Part shown: positions 25,470 to 36,188 of the stretch, piece by piece | Layout: every line of letters starts with the position of its first letter | Numbering within the stretch: the stretch's first letter is position 1 | NCBI GenBank assembly: GCA_944386055.1 | Contig: CALWZP010000004.1 | Span: 57,888-121,887, forward strand | DNA: 64,000 nt | Origin: an uncultured Oscillospiraceae bacterium | Lineage (GTDB): Bacteria; Bacillota; Clostridia; Oscillospirales; Oscillospiraceae | Direction: 5' to 3' | The notes under the pieces: generated by a model | What the model was told of the DNA's origin: nothing | The model's database searches: none | What the model saw: only the letters and a program-made list of their open reading frames with translations | Position numbers and translations under genes: made by a program

Positions 25470-26233
25470 TCCGCCCCCTTTCCAAAGGTCAGATGGAACA
25501 CCGACTGAAATTCCGGAGAGGCAAGTACCTCCCGGGGAGTTCCCACCTTCAGCACCGACTGGCGCAGCAGCACCACCTTGTCGGCATACTGCTCCAGGGT
25601 GGCGAAGTCATGGGTGGACAGGAGGATGGACAGGTCATAGGTGCTGCGGATCTCATGGAGCATGTCCATCAACTGATGCTCCCCCTCAATGTCCACGCCG
25701 GACATGGGCTCGTCCAGGATGAGAATATGGGGGAGGGGCTCCAGCGCCATGGCCAGCAGCACCCGCTGCAGTTCCCCGCCGGACAGGGCGCCCACCCGCT
25801 TGTCGATGAGCTCGCCGGCGTGGACCCGGTCCAGACAGGCGGATACCCGCTGGCGCAGAGACGAGGGGATGGGGAGGAACACCGGCCAGCGGCCGATGGC
25901 GGAGGCGAACAGGTCCAGTACGCTCACCGGGTCGCCGGAATCAAAGGCGGGACTCTGTGGGACATAGCCCACCAGCGGGCGGGTGCGCCGTCCGCCCGCC
26001 CGTTCAAAGCGGATCTCTCCAGAGTAGGGGAGCTGTCCCAGAATGGCCCGAAACAGGGTGGACTTGCCCGCCCCGTTGGGCCCGATGACCGCCACGATCT
26101 GGCCGCAGTGGATGTGCAGGTCCACATCCTTCAGAAGGTCTGCGTCCTCCGCCGTCACCGTGAGCCCCCGGACCTGGAGGCAGCAGGCGTCATGGCAGCC
26201 GGAGCCGCCGTGAAGAGTGGGATGCGGGCTCAT
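25466..26233 (-). CDS. znuC: Zinc ABC transporter ATP-binding protein
   Basis: A 255-residue ABC ATPase with Walker A GPNGAGKST near residue 52, signature LSGGELQRVLLA near residue 148 and Walker B LILDEPMSGVD near residue 168. The N-terminus has a short His/Cys-containing stretch. ATG 26233 overlaps the stop of the binding-protein gene (ATGA), and the 3' end overlaps the permease gene. It energises the zinc importer. Confidence 0.92.
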   Translation of the reverse strand: MSPHPTLHGGSGCHDACCLQVRGLTVTAEDADLLKDVDLHIHCGQIVAVIGPNGAGKSTLFRAILGQLPYSGEIRFERAGGRRTRPLVGYVPQSPAFDSGDPVSVLDLFASAIGRWPVFLPIPSSLRQRVSACLDRVHAGELIDKRVGALSGGELQRVLLAMALEPLPHILILDEPMSGVDIEGEHQLMDMLHEIRSTYDLSILLSTHDFATLEQYADKVVLLRQSVLKVGTPREVLASPEFQSVFHLTFGKGAE

Positions 26234-27153
26234 GACACAGTGACCTCCATGCCCTCCATGATGGTGGCCATGTTCTGATCGATGGCGGAGAGATAGGGGA
26301 GGATGCCGCTCTCATCGCCGCTCATCACCATCGACAAGGTATATACCTTGACACCTGTGTCACGGGCAAGCGCCTGGGCGGAGGCGTCGGAACCATTGAC
26401 CTCGGTGAAGATGGCGGGCAGCTGATATTCTTCGATGAGCTGAGTCAGCTCCGCCATCTCCCTGGCGGAGATCTCGCTTCCCTCCTCCTCCTCAATGGAG
26501 CGGAGAATGTCAAAGTGGAATGCGTCCGCCAGATAGGCAAAGCCGTTGTGGAAGGTGATCAGACTGGGGCCGTCCAGGGGAAGAAAGATATCGCTCCAGG
26601 TGTGATACAGGTCGGTGAGCTGCTCCACCGTCTGGGCGGCGTTGTCCTGATACAGCTGGGCATTGCCGCTGTCCAGCTGGGAGAGCTGAGCGGCGATGTT
26701 CTCCACCATCACCGCGGCCCGCTGGGGATCCATCCAGATGTGGGGATCATAGCTCTGGCTGTGTCCGTCCCCTTCTCTGTCCTCCAGAGGGAGCAGGTCT
26801 ACGCCCTGAGAGCAGTCGATGACCTGGGCGGTGAGCTGCCCCAGGGCATCGCTGAGGAAGTCCTCCAGCCCCACGCCGTTCATCACCAGCACATCGGCGC
26901 CCTCCAGCAGCTTCATGTCGTTGACGGTGAGGGTGTAGTCGTGGAGACAGCTGGTCTGCTGATTGACCAGCAGGGAGACCTCCACCCCCTCCGCCCCTTC
27001 GGTGACAGCGGTGGTGAAGCAGTACACGGGGTAGGTGGTGGCGGTGACGGAGAGGGCGGCATCGCCGCCCTCCGCCGGCTGCTGCCCGCCGCCGCAGCCG
27101 GTCAGGGCGGCCAGCAACAGGGCGCACAGAAAAAGAGGGATCGTTTTTTTCAT
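26230..27153 (-). CDS. znuA: Zinc ABC transporter substrate-binding lipoprotein
   Basis: A 307-residue ZnuA/AdcA-type cluster A-I binding protein. The signal peptide ends in the lipobox LTGC. Metal-site histidines are visible in SCLHDYTL near residue 65, DPHIWMDP near residue 140 and FHNGFAYLAD near residue 200. A short acidic loop (EDREGDGHSQS) with one His replaces the long His-rich loop of some relatives. ATG 27153 is chosen for the signal peptide. No Zur box was recognised upstream; galE follows on the same strand. Confidence 0.9.
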   Translation of the reverse strand: MKKTIPLFLCALLLAALTGCGGGQQPAEGGDAALSVTATTYPVYCFTTAVTEGAEGVEVSLLVNQQTSCLHDYTLTVNDMKLLEGADVLVMNGVGLEDFLSDALGQLTAQVIDCSQGVDLLPLEDREGDGHSQSYDPHIWMDPQRAAVMVENIAAQLSQLDSGNAQLYQDNAAQTVEQLTDLYHTWSDIFLPLDGPSLITFHNGFAYLADAFHFDILRSIEEEEGSEISAREMAELTQLIEEYQLPAIFTEVNGSDASAQALARDTGVKVYTLSMVMSGDESGILPYLSAIDQNMATIMEGMEVTVS

Positions 27154-27189
27154 AGGGAACCTCACAGCAGAAGAGTTTCAGACCCGCCG

Positions 27190-28176
27190 TCAGCCTTCAT
27201 AGCCGTCGGGGTGGGCGGTGTGCCAGCGCCAGGCGGTGGCGATGATGTCCTCCACCTGGGTATATCTGGGTTTCCAGCCCAGCACCTCCATGGCCTTCTG
27301 GCTGGAGGCGATGAGTACCGCGGGGTCGCCGGGGCGGCGGCCCTCCTCGGAGACGGGGATGGGATGTCCGGTGACCCGGCGTGCGGCCTGGATGATCTCA
27401 CGGTTGGAGAAGCCCTTGCCGTTGCCCAGGTTGAAGGCGGCGGAGGGGTTGCCCGCCCGGAGATAGTCCAGGGCCAGGAAGTGCGCGTCGATGAGGTCGC
27501 ACACATGGATGTAGTCCCGGATGCAGGTACCGTCTGGGGTGGGGTAGTCGGTGCCGAAGAGGGAGAGCTTGTCCCGCTTTCCCTGGGCCACCTGGAGGAT
27601 CAGGGGGATCAGATGGCTCTCCGGCCGGTGGTCCTCCCCGATGGAGCCGTCGGGGGAGGCCCCCGCCACATTGAAATAGCGCAGGGGGACATATTTCAGA
27701 CCATAGGCCTGGTCGCACCACTTCAGCATCCGCTCTACGATAAGCTTGCTTTCCCCATAGGGGTTGGTGGGGACCTGGGGGTGGGCCTCGTCGATGGGGG
27801 TGTAGTCCGGCTCCCCGAAGGTGGCGGCGGTGGAGGAGAATACCAGATAGGGCACCTTGTGGGCCACCATGGTCTGGATGAGGGTGAGCCCCGCCATGCA
27901 GTTGTTGCGGAAGTACCGGTCGGGCACCGTCATGGACTCCCCAACCAGGGAGTAGGCGGCGAAGTGGATCACCGCGTCGATGCTCTCCCTGGAGAACACC
28001 CCGTCCAGAAAAGCGGCGTCGCCCACATTGCCCACATACAGCCTTCCGCCCTTCAGCGCGGCCCGGTGGCCCTTGGACAGGTTGTCCACCACCACCACAT
28101 CCTCGCCCCGCTCCAGCAGGGCGGCCACACAGTGGCTCCCGATGTAACCGGCACCGCCGGTGACAAGAATCGACAT
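27190..28176 (-). CDS. galE: UDP-glucose 4-epimerase
   Basis: GalE interconverts UDP-glucose and UDP-galactose for galactose use and cell-surface sugars. The 328-residue SDR protein has the NAD-binding TGGAGYIGSH motif at residue 6 and the catalytic SSTAAT(F) and YGESK(L) motifs near residues 122 and 146. ATG 28176 follows GGGGAGG; the frame extends upstream without support. It precedes the zinc importer genes on the same strand by 36 bases, so they may be co-transcribed. Confidence 0.95.
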   Translation of the reverse strand: MSILVTGGAGYIGSHCVAALLERGEDVVVVDNLSKGHRAALKGGRLYVGNVGDAAFLDGVFSRESIDAVIHFAAYSLVGESMTVPDRYFRNNCMAGLTLIQTMVAHKVPYLVFSSTAATFGEPDYTPIDEAHPQVPTNPYGESKLIVERMLKWCDQAYGLKYVPLRYFNVAGASPDGSIGEDHRPESHLIPLILQVAQGKRDKLSLFGTDYPTPDGTCIRDYIHVCDLIDAHFLALDYLRAGNPSAAFNLGNGKGFSNREIIQAARRVTGHPIPVSEEGRRPGDPAVLIASSQKAMEVLGWKPRYTQVEDIIATAWRWHTAHPDGYEG

Positions 28177-28567
28177 ACAAAAACCTCCCCGCCCGGCAGC
28201 TGTGCCGCCGGACTGCGTATCGTCATTCGAATTCAAATAATTATATCATACTGCGGCGGAAAAGAAAAGACGCAGATCGCACCGGAACAGAAAACGGAGA
28301 TCTGCGGAGAACATGCCGGAGAAGGTTCGCCGGGGCGCCCCTTTGGTCATATCCGCTTTTGCCTGCGAAATATACAGAAATATTCCACATAAGATTGAAT
28401 AATATTCATATCGTTGTGAAAATGACCCAAATATTTTGAAGCTTAGACGCATATTCATACAAAAACGATACTTGAAATTCTGCCGACAGGGTGGTAGACT
28501 GAATGGCACAGATCAAAAACCGGCTGAGACTGTGCTCCGGCCGGATACAACTGGGAGGAAGGAAGCA
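28177..28567. promoter_or_regulatory. Divergent control region between galE and argG with ArgR-like sites
   Basis: A minus-strand TATAAT (28240-28245) probably serves galE. An inverted repeat CGCAGATC/GATCTGCG spans 28271-28306. An ARG-box-like palindrome, TTGAATAATATTCAT (28395-28409), and a second ATATTCATA half-site (28451-28459) lie upstream of the argG promoter and could bind ArgR. The assignment rests on resemblance to the TGAAT/ATTCA consensus only; the half-site spacing is 3 rather than 4. Confidence 0.4.
28472..28500 (+). promoter_or_regulatory. Promoter of the arginine biosynthesis operon
   Basis: TTGAAA (28472-28477) and TAGACT (28495-28500) are 17 bases apart, 67 bases before the argG start. 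Confidence 0.6.
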
Positions 28568-29782
<1,215 letters not shown>

Positions 29783-29785
29783 GGC

Positions 29786-29865
29786 AGATAGGAGATAGGA
29801 GATAGGAGATAGGAGTTGTGTCACAGATGCAATATCTCCTATCTCCTATCTCATCACTCCTATCT
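29786..29865. repeat. GATAGGAG palindromic element, argG-argH junction
   Basis: Four direct GATAGGA units are followed by a short loop and the inverted units CTCCTATCTCCTATC. The ends are AGATAGGAG and CTCCTATCT. The element fills almost the whole intergenic space and would form a long hairpin in the mRNA. Confidence 0.9.
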
Positions 29866-29888
29866 TGAATGAAGTGAGGTAATGCATT

Positions 29889-31283
29889 ATGAAGCTATGG
29901 GCTGGCCGGTTTCAGAAGGAGACCGACACCTTAGTCAACGACTTCAACTCCTCCATCGGCTTTGACGCCCGGCTGTACAAGCAGGACATCCAGGGCTCCA
30001 TCGCCCACGCCACCATGCTGGGGGAGCAGGGGATCATCGAGCCCCACGAGGCGGAGAAGATCGTGGAGGGCCTGCAGGCCATCCTGGCGGACATCGAGGC
30101 GGGCCAGGTGGAGTTCTCACTGGAGAACGAGGACATCCACATGAACATCGAGGCGCTGCTCACCCAGCGCATTGGGGACACGGGCAAGCGGCTGCACACC
30201 GCCCGCAGCCGAAACGACCAGGTGGCGGTGGACACCCGGCTGTATGTGAAGGAGGAGATCCCCAAGATCATCGGCCAGGTGCTGGACCTGCAGGGCGTGC
30301 TGGTGAAAAAGGCCAAGGACAACCTCCACACCGTCATGCCCGGCTACACCCATCTGCAGCGGGCCCAGCCCACCACCTTCGCCCACTACATGATGGCCTA
30401 TGCCAATATGCTCCGCCGGGATGTGGGCCGGCTGGAGGACTGCCTGGAGCGGCTGGACGAGTGCCCCCTGGGGGCGGGCGCCCTGGCCACCTCCACCTAT
30501 CCCGTGGACCGGTTCCGCACGGCACAGCTGCTGGGCTTCCGCAAGCCCACCGACAACTCCATGGACTCGGTGTCCGACCGGGACTATGCCATCGAGCTGC
30601 TCTCCGCCCTGTCCATCCTGATGATGCATCTCTCCCGGTTCTCCGAGGAGATCATCCTGTGGTGCTCCTGGGAGTTCAAGTTCGTGGAGCTGGACGACGC
30701 CTACTCCACCGGCTCCTCCATCATGCCCCAGAAGAAGAACCCCGATGTGGCCGAGCTGGTGCGGGGAAAGACCGGGCGAGTGTACGGCTCCCTGATGACC
30801 CTGCTCACCGTGATGAAGGCGCTGCCTCTGGCCTACAACAAGGACATGCAGGAGGACAAGGAGGCCATCTTCGACGCCATCGACACCGTGGAGCTGTGCG
30901 TCCCCGTCTTCGCCGCCATGGTGGACACCCTGACGGTGAAGGGGAAGAACATGCAGAGGGCCGCCGCCGGCGGCTTCATCAACGCCACCGACTGCGCCGA
31001 CTACCTGGTGAAGAAGGGGATGCCCTTCCGGGAGGCGTACATGATTGTGGGCCGCCTGGTGAACATGTGCATCAAAAACGGGGATACCCTGGACACCCTC
31101 ACCCTCCGGGACTACCGGGCCATCTCCGACCTGTTCGACAGCGATGTGTATGACGCCCTGCAACTGTCCACCTGCGTCAACGGCCGCCAGGTCTACGGCG
31201 GTCCGGCAGAGGCATCGGTCCGGAAGCAGATCGAGCTCATCGAGGAGTTTATCGGGGCCCGCCGGCCGGAGCCGGAGACCTGA
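29889..31283 (+). CDS. argH: Argininosuccinate lyase
   Basis: ArgH splits argininosuccinate into arginine and fumarate. The 464-residue protein has the superfamily signature GSSIMPQKKNPD near residue 278 and the HTARSRNDQ motif near residue 105. The start follows GTGAGG after a palindromic element. The last 87 bases of the gene are repeated downstream at 31420-31506 with a few changes. Confidence 0.97.
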   Translation: MKLWAGRFQKETDTLVNDFNSSIGFDARLYKQDIQGSIAHATMLGEQGIIEPHEAEKIVEGLQAILADIEAGQVEFSLENEDIHMNIEALLTQRIGDTGKRLHTARSRNDQVAVDTRLYVKEEIPKIIGQVLDLQGVLVKKAKDNLHTVMPGYTHLQRAQPTTFAHYMMAYANMLRRDVGRLEDCLERLDECPLGAGALATSTYPVDRFRTAQLLGFRKPTDNSMDSVSDRDYAIELLSALSILMMHLSRFSEEIILWCSWEFKFVELDDAYSTGSSIMPQKKNPDVAELVRGKTGRVYGSLMTLLTVMKALPLAYNKDMQEDKEAIFDAIDTVELCVPVFAAMVDTLTVKGKNMQRAAAGGFINATDCADYLVKKGMPFREAYMIVGRLVNMCIKNGDTLDTLTLRDYRAISDLFDSDVYDALQLSTCVNGRQVYGGPAEASVRKQIELIEEFIGARRPEPET

Positions 31284-31419
31284 CCCCGCCATCGGCGGGG
31301 CGCGCCGACTGGCGCGTCCATTCGAAGCGAAGCGGAGAATGGCCGCAGGCGGGATTCACTCCCGCCGAGGAAGATAAGATCAGGGGTCCCCATGGGAGCG
31401 GGCTCCCATGGGGAACTGC
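31284..31419. other. 136-bp insert between two copies of the argH 3' end
   Basis: This non-coding stretch separates the argH stop from a second copy of the last 87 bases of argH. It contains several hairpins, including a CCCCATGGGAGC/GCTCCCATGGGG palindrome (about 31388-31413) and a CCCCGCC/GGCGGGG stem at its start. It encodes no protein. Confidence 0.6.
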
Positions 31420-31506
31420 GGCGGCCCGGCAGAGGCATCGGTCCGGAAGCAGATCGAGCTCATCGAGGAGTTCATCGGGGCCCGCCGGCCGGAGCCTAAG
31501 GTCTGA
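31420..31506 (+). repeat. Duplicated 3' end of argH
   Basis: This 87-bp segment matches argH 31197-31283 at all but about six positions, is offset by 223 bp and ends in an in-frame stop. Internal differences are silent (GGT/GGC, TTT/TTC), while the last two codons encode Lys-Val rather than Glu-Thr. It has no start and is a non-functional remnant. Confidence 0.9.
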
Positions 31507-31556
31507 AGACACAACTGTTGACAAGAGAAAATACTGTACAGAGACTGGGTGGAACT

Positions 31557-32528
31557 ATGAGCAGACCAAAGGTGTATATCGACGGGGAGTCGGGGACCAC
31601 CGGCCTTCAGATCTATGAGCGGCTGGGGGACCGGCGGGACATCGAGCTGCTGCGCATCGACCCGGACAGACGCCGGGACCCGGTGGAGCGGAAGCGGCTG
31701 ATGGACGAGGCGGAGCTGGTGTTCCTCTGTCTTCCTGACGACGCTGCCCGGGAGGCGGCGGCCATGCTGGAGGGCTCAGACACCCGGATCATCGACTGCT
31801 CCACCGCCCACCGCACCGCCCCGGGGTGGGTCTACGGCTTCCCCGAGCTGCACCCCGGCCAGCGGGAGGCCATCGCCGGGGCCAGGCGGGTGGCCAACCC
31901 GGGCTGCCACGCCACCGGGTTTATCTCCATCGTCGCCCCCCTGGTGGCGGCGGAGGTCCTGCCGGCGGATGTCCCTTTGACCTGCTTCTCCCTCACCGGC
32001 TACTCCGGCGGCGGGAAGAAGATGATCGCCCAGTACGAGGTGCCGGACCGGCCGCCGCGCCTCTCCACCCCTGGCATCTACGGCGTTACCCAGGCCCACA
32101 AGCACCTGCCCGAGATGCAGCAGATCTGCGGCCTGGCCGCCCCGCCGGTGTTCTGCCCCATCGTGGACGACTACTACAAGGGCATGGCCACCACGGTGCC
32201 CCTGCACATGTCTCAGTTGAAGGGGGTCTCCACTCTCCATGAGGTCTGGCGGCTCCTGGCGGACTACTATGGCGCCTACGACGGCAAACGCCTGGTCCAT
32301 GTGGCCGGCGATCCCACCGACGAGGAGGGCGGGATCGAGCCCGGCTCCAAGTTCTACGGCGGGACCATGGCCGGAAAAGACAGGCTGGCCCTGTTTGTGG
32401 CGGGCAACGACCGGCAGCTCACCATTACCGCCCTCTTTGACAACCTGGGCAAGGGGGCGTCCGGCGCGGCGGTGCAGAATATGAACCTGATGCTGGGTCT
32501 GCCGGAGACGGAAGGGCTGAACCTTTGA
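31557..32528 (+). CDS. argC: N-acetyl-gamma-glutamyl-phosphate reductase, type 2
   Basis: ArgC reduces N-acetylglutamyl phosphate to the semialdehyde. The 323-residue protein is closer to the shorter type 2 enzymes. It shows the NADP-binding GESGTTGLQI motif near residue 8 and the active-site cysteine in NPGCHATGF near residue 117. ATG 31557 is chosen for GGGTGG upstream. A TTGACA at 31517-31522 may mark an internal promoter just after the argH remnant, but no good -10 accompanies it. Confidence 0.94.
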   Translation: MSRPKVYIDGESGTTGLQIYERLGDRRDIELLRIDPDRRRDPVERKRLMDEAELVFLCLPDDAAREAAAMLEGSDTRIIDCSTAHRTAPGWVYGFPELHPGQREAIAGARRVANPGCHATGFISIVAPLVAAEVLPADVPLTCFSLTGYSGGGKKMIAQYEVPDRPPRLSTPGIYGVTQAHKHLPEMQQICGLAAPPVFCPIVDDYYKGMATTVPLHMSQLKGVSTLHEVWRLLADYYGAYDGKRLVHVAGDPTDEEGGIEPGSKFYGGTMAGKDRLALFVAGNDRQLTITALFDNLGKGASGAAVQNMNLMLGLPETEGLNL

Positions 32529-32531
32529 GCA

Positions 32532-32630
32532 AGATAGGAGATAGGAGATATATGGAGTCCGGCGGAGCCGGACCGATCAAAAACCGGCCGCTTCGCGGCC
32601 GCCATAACTTCTATCTCCTCACTCCTATCT
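32532..32630. repeat. GATAGGAG palindromic element, argC-argJ junction
   Basis: Two and a half GATAGGA units and the inverted end (CTATCTCCTCACTCCTATCT) flank a core of about 55 bp. The core holds two hairpins (TCCGGC..GCCGGA and GGCCGC..GCGGCC). The core is nearly identical to that of the element at 33899-34013. Confidence 0.9.
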
Positions 32631-32672
32631 GACGGGACGGAACACAGAACGGATAAAAGTGAGGTAAAAAGT

Positions 32673-33896
32673 ATGCTGAGCGAGATCGCCGGCGGCGTGT
32701 GCGCCGCCAAGGGATTCAAGGCCGCGGGGGTACACTGCGGCGTGAAGGCGGGGAGCAGCCCGGACAAGAAGGACCTGGCCCTGATCCTGTCCGAGACCGA
32801 GTGCGTGGCCGCCGCCACCTACACCCTGAACCGGGTGAAGGCCGCCCCCATCTATGTCACCATGGACCACCTGGAGGACGGAGTGTGCCGGGGCATTGTG
32901 GCCAACAGCGGCAACGCCAACGCCTGCTGCCCCATGAGCCATGAGAATGCCGAGGCCATGTGCACCGCCGCCGCCCAGGCCACCGGCCTGAAGGCGGAGG
33001 ACTTCGTGGTGGCCTCCACCGGGGTCATCGGCCAGACCATCAACATCCAGGCCATCCAGTCCGGGATGCCCGCGGCGGCCGCCGCCCTGTCCGAGGACGG
33101 CTCCGCCCAGGCGGAGGCGGCCATCATGACCACCGACACGGTGCCCAAGTCTGCCGCCGTCTCCCTGGAGTTGGGGGGGAAGACGGTGACCATCGGGGCC
33201 ATCGCCAAGGGCTCGGGCATGATCCACCCCAACATGGGCACCATGCTGGCCTTCATCACCACCGACTGCGCCATCAGCCAGGACATCCTGGAGGACGGCC
33301 TGCGGGAGATCGTGGCCCGCACCTTCAACCGGGTGACGGTGGACGGGGACACCTCCACCAACGACATGTGCGTGGTGCTGGCCAACGGCATGGCGGGCAA
33401 CCCCCTTATCGAGTGGAAGGACGAGAGCTATCAGGCCTTCTGCGCCGCCCTGGAGCAGGTGTGCCGCACCCTGGCCCGGAAAATCGCCGCCGACGGCGAG
33501 GGGGCCAGCCGGCTGATCACCTGCACGGTGCGGGGCGCCCGCAGCGAGGAGAACGCCGAGCGCCTGGCCAAGGCTGTGGTGGGCTCCTCCCTGGTGAAGG
33601 CGGCCATGTTCGGCGCCGACGCCAACTGGGGCCGGGTGCTGTGCGCCATGGGCTATTCCAAGGCCCCCTTCCGCCCGGAGTATGTGGACATCAAGTTCTC
33701 CTCCGCCGCCGGCGAGGTGGCGGTGTGCCGCCAGGGGGACGGCCTGCTCTTCGACGAGGACCTGGCCCGTAAGGTGCTCACCCAGGACGAGGTGGTCATC
33801 GAGGTGGACCTGAACGAGGGGAACGAGGAGGCCAGCTGCTGGGGCTGCGACCTGACATACGACTATGTGAAGATCAACGGGGACTACCGCACTTAA
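32673..33896 (+). CDS. argJ: Bifunctional glutamate N-acetyltransferase / ornithine acetyltransferase
   Basis: ArgJ recycles the acetyl group from acetylornithine to glutamate, so this operon uses the cyclic arginine pathway. The 407-residue precursor self-cleaves before the nucleophilic threonine, here Thr190 in KGSGMIHPNMGTMLAF. The residue before Thr is Gly where many family members have Ala. A GTGAGG site precedes the ATG. It replaces separate argA and argE functions. Confidence 0.95.
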   Translation: MLSEIAGGVCAAKGFKAAGVHCGVKAGSSPDKKDLALILSETECVAAATYTLNRVKAAPIYVTMDHLEDGVCRGIVANSGNANACCPMSHENAEAMCTAAAQATGLKAEDFVVASTGVIGQTINIQAIQSGMPAAAAALSEDGSAQAEAAIMTTDTVPKSAAVSLELGGKTVTIGAIAKGSGMIHPNMGTMLAFITTDCAISQDILEDGLREIVARTFNRVTVDGDTSTNDMCVVLANGMAGNPLIEWKDESYQAFCAALEQVCRTLARKIAADGEGASRLITCTVRGARSEENAERLAKAVVGSSLVKAAMFGADANWGRVLCAMGYSKAPFRPEYVDIKFSSAAGEVAVCRQGDGLLFDEDLARKVLTQDEVVIEVDLNEGNEEASCWGCDLTYDYVKINGDYRT

Positions 33897-33898
33897 TA

Positions 33899-34013
33899 AG
33901 ATAGGAGATAGAAGATATATATGGGGTCCGGCGAAGCCGGACCGATCAAAAACCGGCCGCTTCGCGGCCACCATAACTCCTATCTCCTATCTCCTCTCTC
34001 CTCACTCCTATCT
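33899..34013. repeat. GATAGGAG palindromic element, argJ-argB junction
   Basis: The same end repeats and central core as the element at 32532-32630, with the 3' arm extended by extra CTCCTAT units. It occupies the whole gap between argJ and the argB ribosome binding site. Confidence 0.9.
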
Positions 34014-34034
34014 TAAGACCAAGGAGGGACCGAC

Positions 34035-34892
34035 ATGTCCTTTAACGAGGCGGACCGGGCCAGGGTGCTGGCGGAGGCGCTGCCCTATATCCAGAAGTAC
34101 AACGGCAAGACCATCGTGGTGAAGTACGGCGGCAACGCCATGATCTCGGAGGAGCTGCGCCATGCGGTGATCAGCGACATCGTGCTGCTTCACCTGGTGG
34201 GCATCCGGGTGGTGGTGGTCCACGGCGGCGGGCCGGAGATCTCCGCCATGCTGAAGAAGCTGGGGAAGCCCTCCCGCTTTGTGGACGGCCTGCGCTACAC
34301 CGACCGGGAGACCATGGAGGTGGTGCAGGAGGTGCTGTGCGGCCGGGTGAACAAGGACCTGGTGGCCACCCTGAACCGCACCGGCGGACGCGCCCTGGGG
34401 CTGTGCGGTCTGGACGGCGGGATGCTCCGGGCCCGGCAGCTGAGCGAGAAGTACGGCCTGGTGGGGGAGATCACCGGGGTGGATCCCCGGCCGGTGGTGG
34501 ACGCCCTGGAGATGGGGTACATCCCCGTGGTGTCCACCGTGGCCCAGGGAGAGGATGAGGACACCGCCTATAACATCAACGCGGACACCGCCGCGGCCAA
34601 GCTGGCGGTGGCCCTGGGGGCGGAGAAGCTGGTTCTGCTCACCGATGTGCGGGGGCTGCTGATGGACCCGTCTGACGAGGGGACCCTGATCCACCAGGTG
34701 CACATGTCCCAGATCCCCGGCCTGGTGAAGGACGGGATCATCTCCGGGGGCATGATCCCCAAGCTGGACTGCGCGGTGGAGGCGGTGCGCTCCGGGGTGA
34801 AGTCCACCGTCATCCTGGATGGGCGCATCCCCCACTCCATCCTCATCGAGCTGCTCAGCGACGAGGGCATCGGCACCATGCTGATCCAATGA
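34035..34892 (+). CDS. argB: Acetylglutamate kinase
   Basis: ArgB phosphorylates N-acetylglutamate and is usually the arginine-inhibited step. The 285-residue amino acid kinase has VKYGGNAM near residue 30 and VVHGGGPEI near residue 62. The N-terminal helix (about 20 residues before the first strand) is the segment that mediates hexamer formation in arginine-sensitive enzymes, so feedback inhibition is possible. An AAGGAGGG site precedes the ATG. Confidence 0.96.
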   Translation: MSFNEADRARVLAEALPYIQKYNGKTIVVKYGGNAMISEELRHAVISDIVLLHLVGIRVVVVHGGGPEISAMLKKLGKPSRFVDGLRYTDRETMEVVQEVLCGRVNKDLVATLNRTGGRALGLCGLDGGMLRARQLSEKYGLVGEITGVDPRPVVDALEMGYIPVVSTVAQGEDEDTAYNINADTAAAKLAVALGAEKLVLLTDVRGLLMDPSDEGTLIHQVHMSQIPGLVKDGIISGGMIPKLDCAVEAVRSGVKSTVILDGRIPHSILIELLSDEGIGTMLIQ

Positions 34893-34911
34893 CCGGGAGG
34901 AGGACACGACG

Positions 34912-36090
<1,179 letters not shown>

Positions 36091-36091
36091 C

Positions 36092-36167
36092 AGATAGAAG
36101 ATATGAGATGGGAGATAGGAGTTTACCGCGCTTATATCTCCTATCTCCTATCTCCTCACTCCTATCT
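36092..36167. repeat. GATAGGAG palindromic element, argD-argF junction
   Basis: A copy without the central core: degenerate GATAGAAG/GATGGGAG units, a short loop and the conserved 3' arm CTATCTCCTCACTCCTATCT. It ends 21 bases before argF. Confidence 0.9.
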
Positions 36168-36188
36168 CAAACAAGAGGTGAATGAATC

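Noticed and set aside
31518..31556. N-terminal extension of ArgC and a TTGACA-driven start at 31518
   Set aside because: The sequence after TTGACA has no convincing -10, and ArgC homology begins at ATG 31557.
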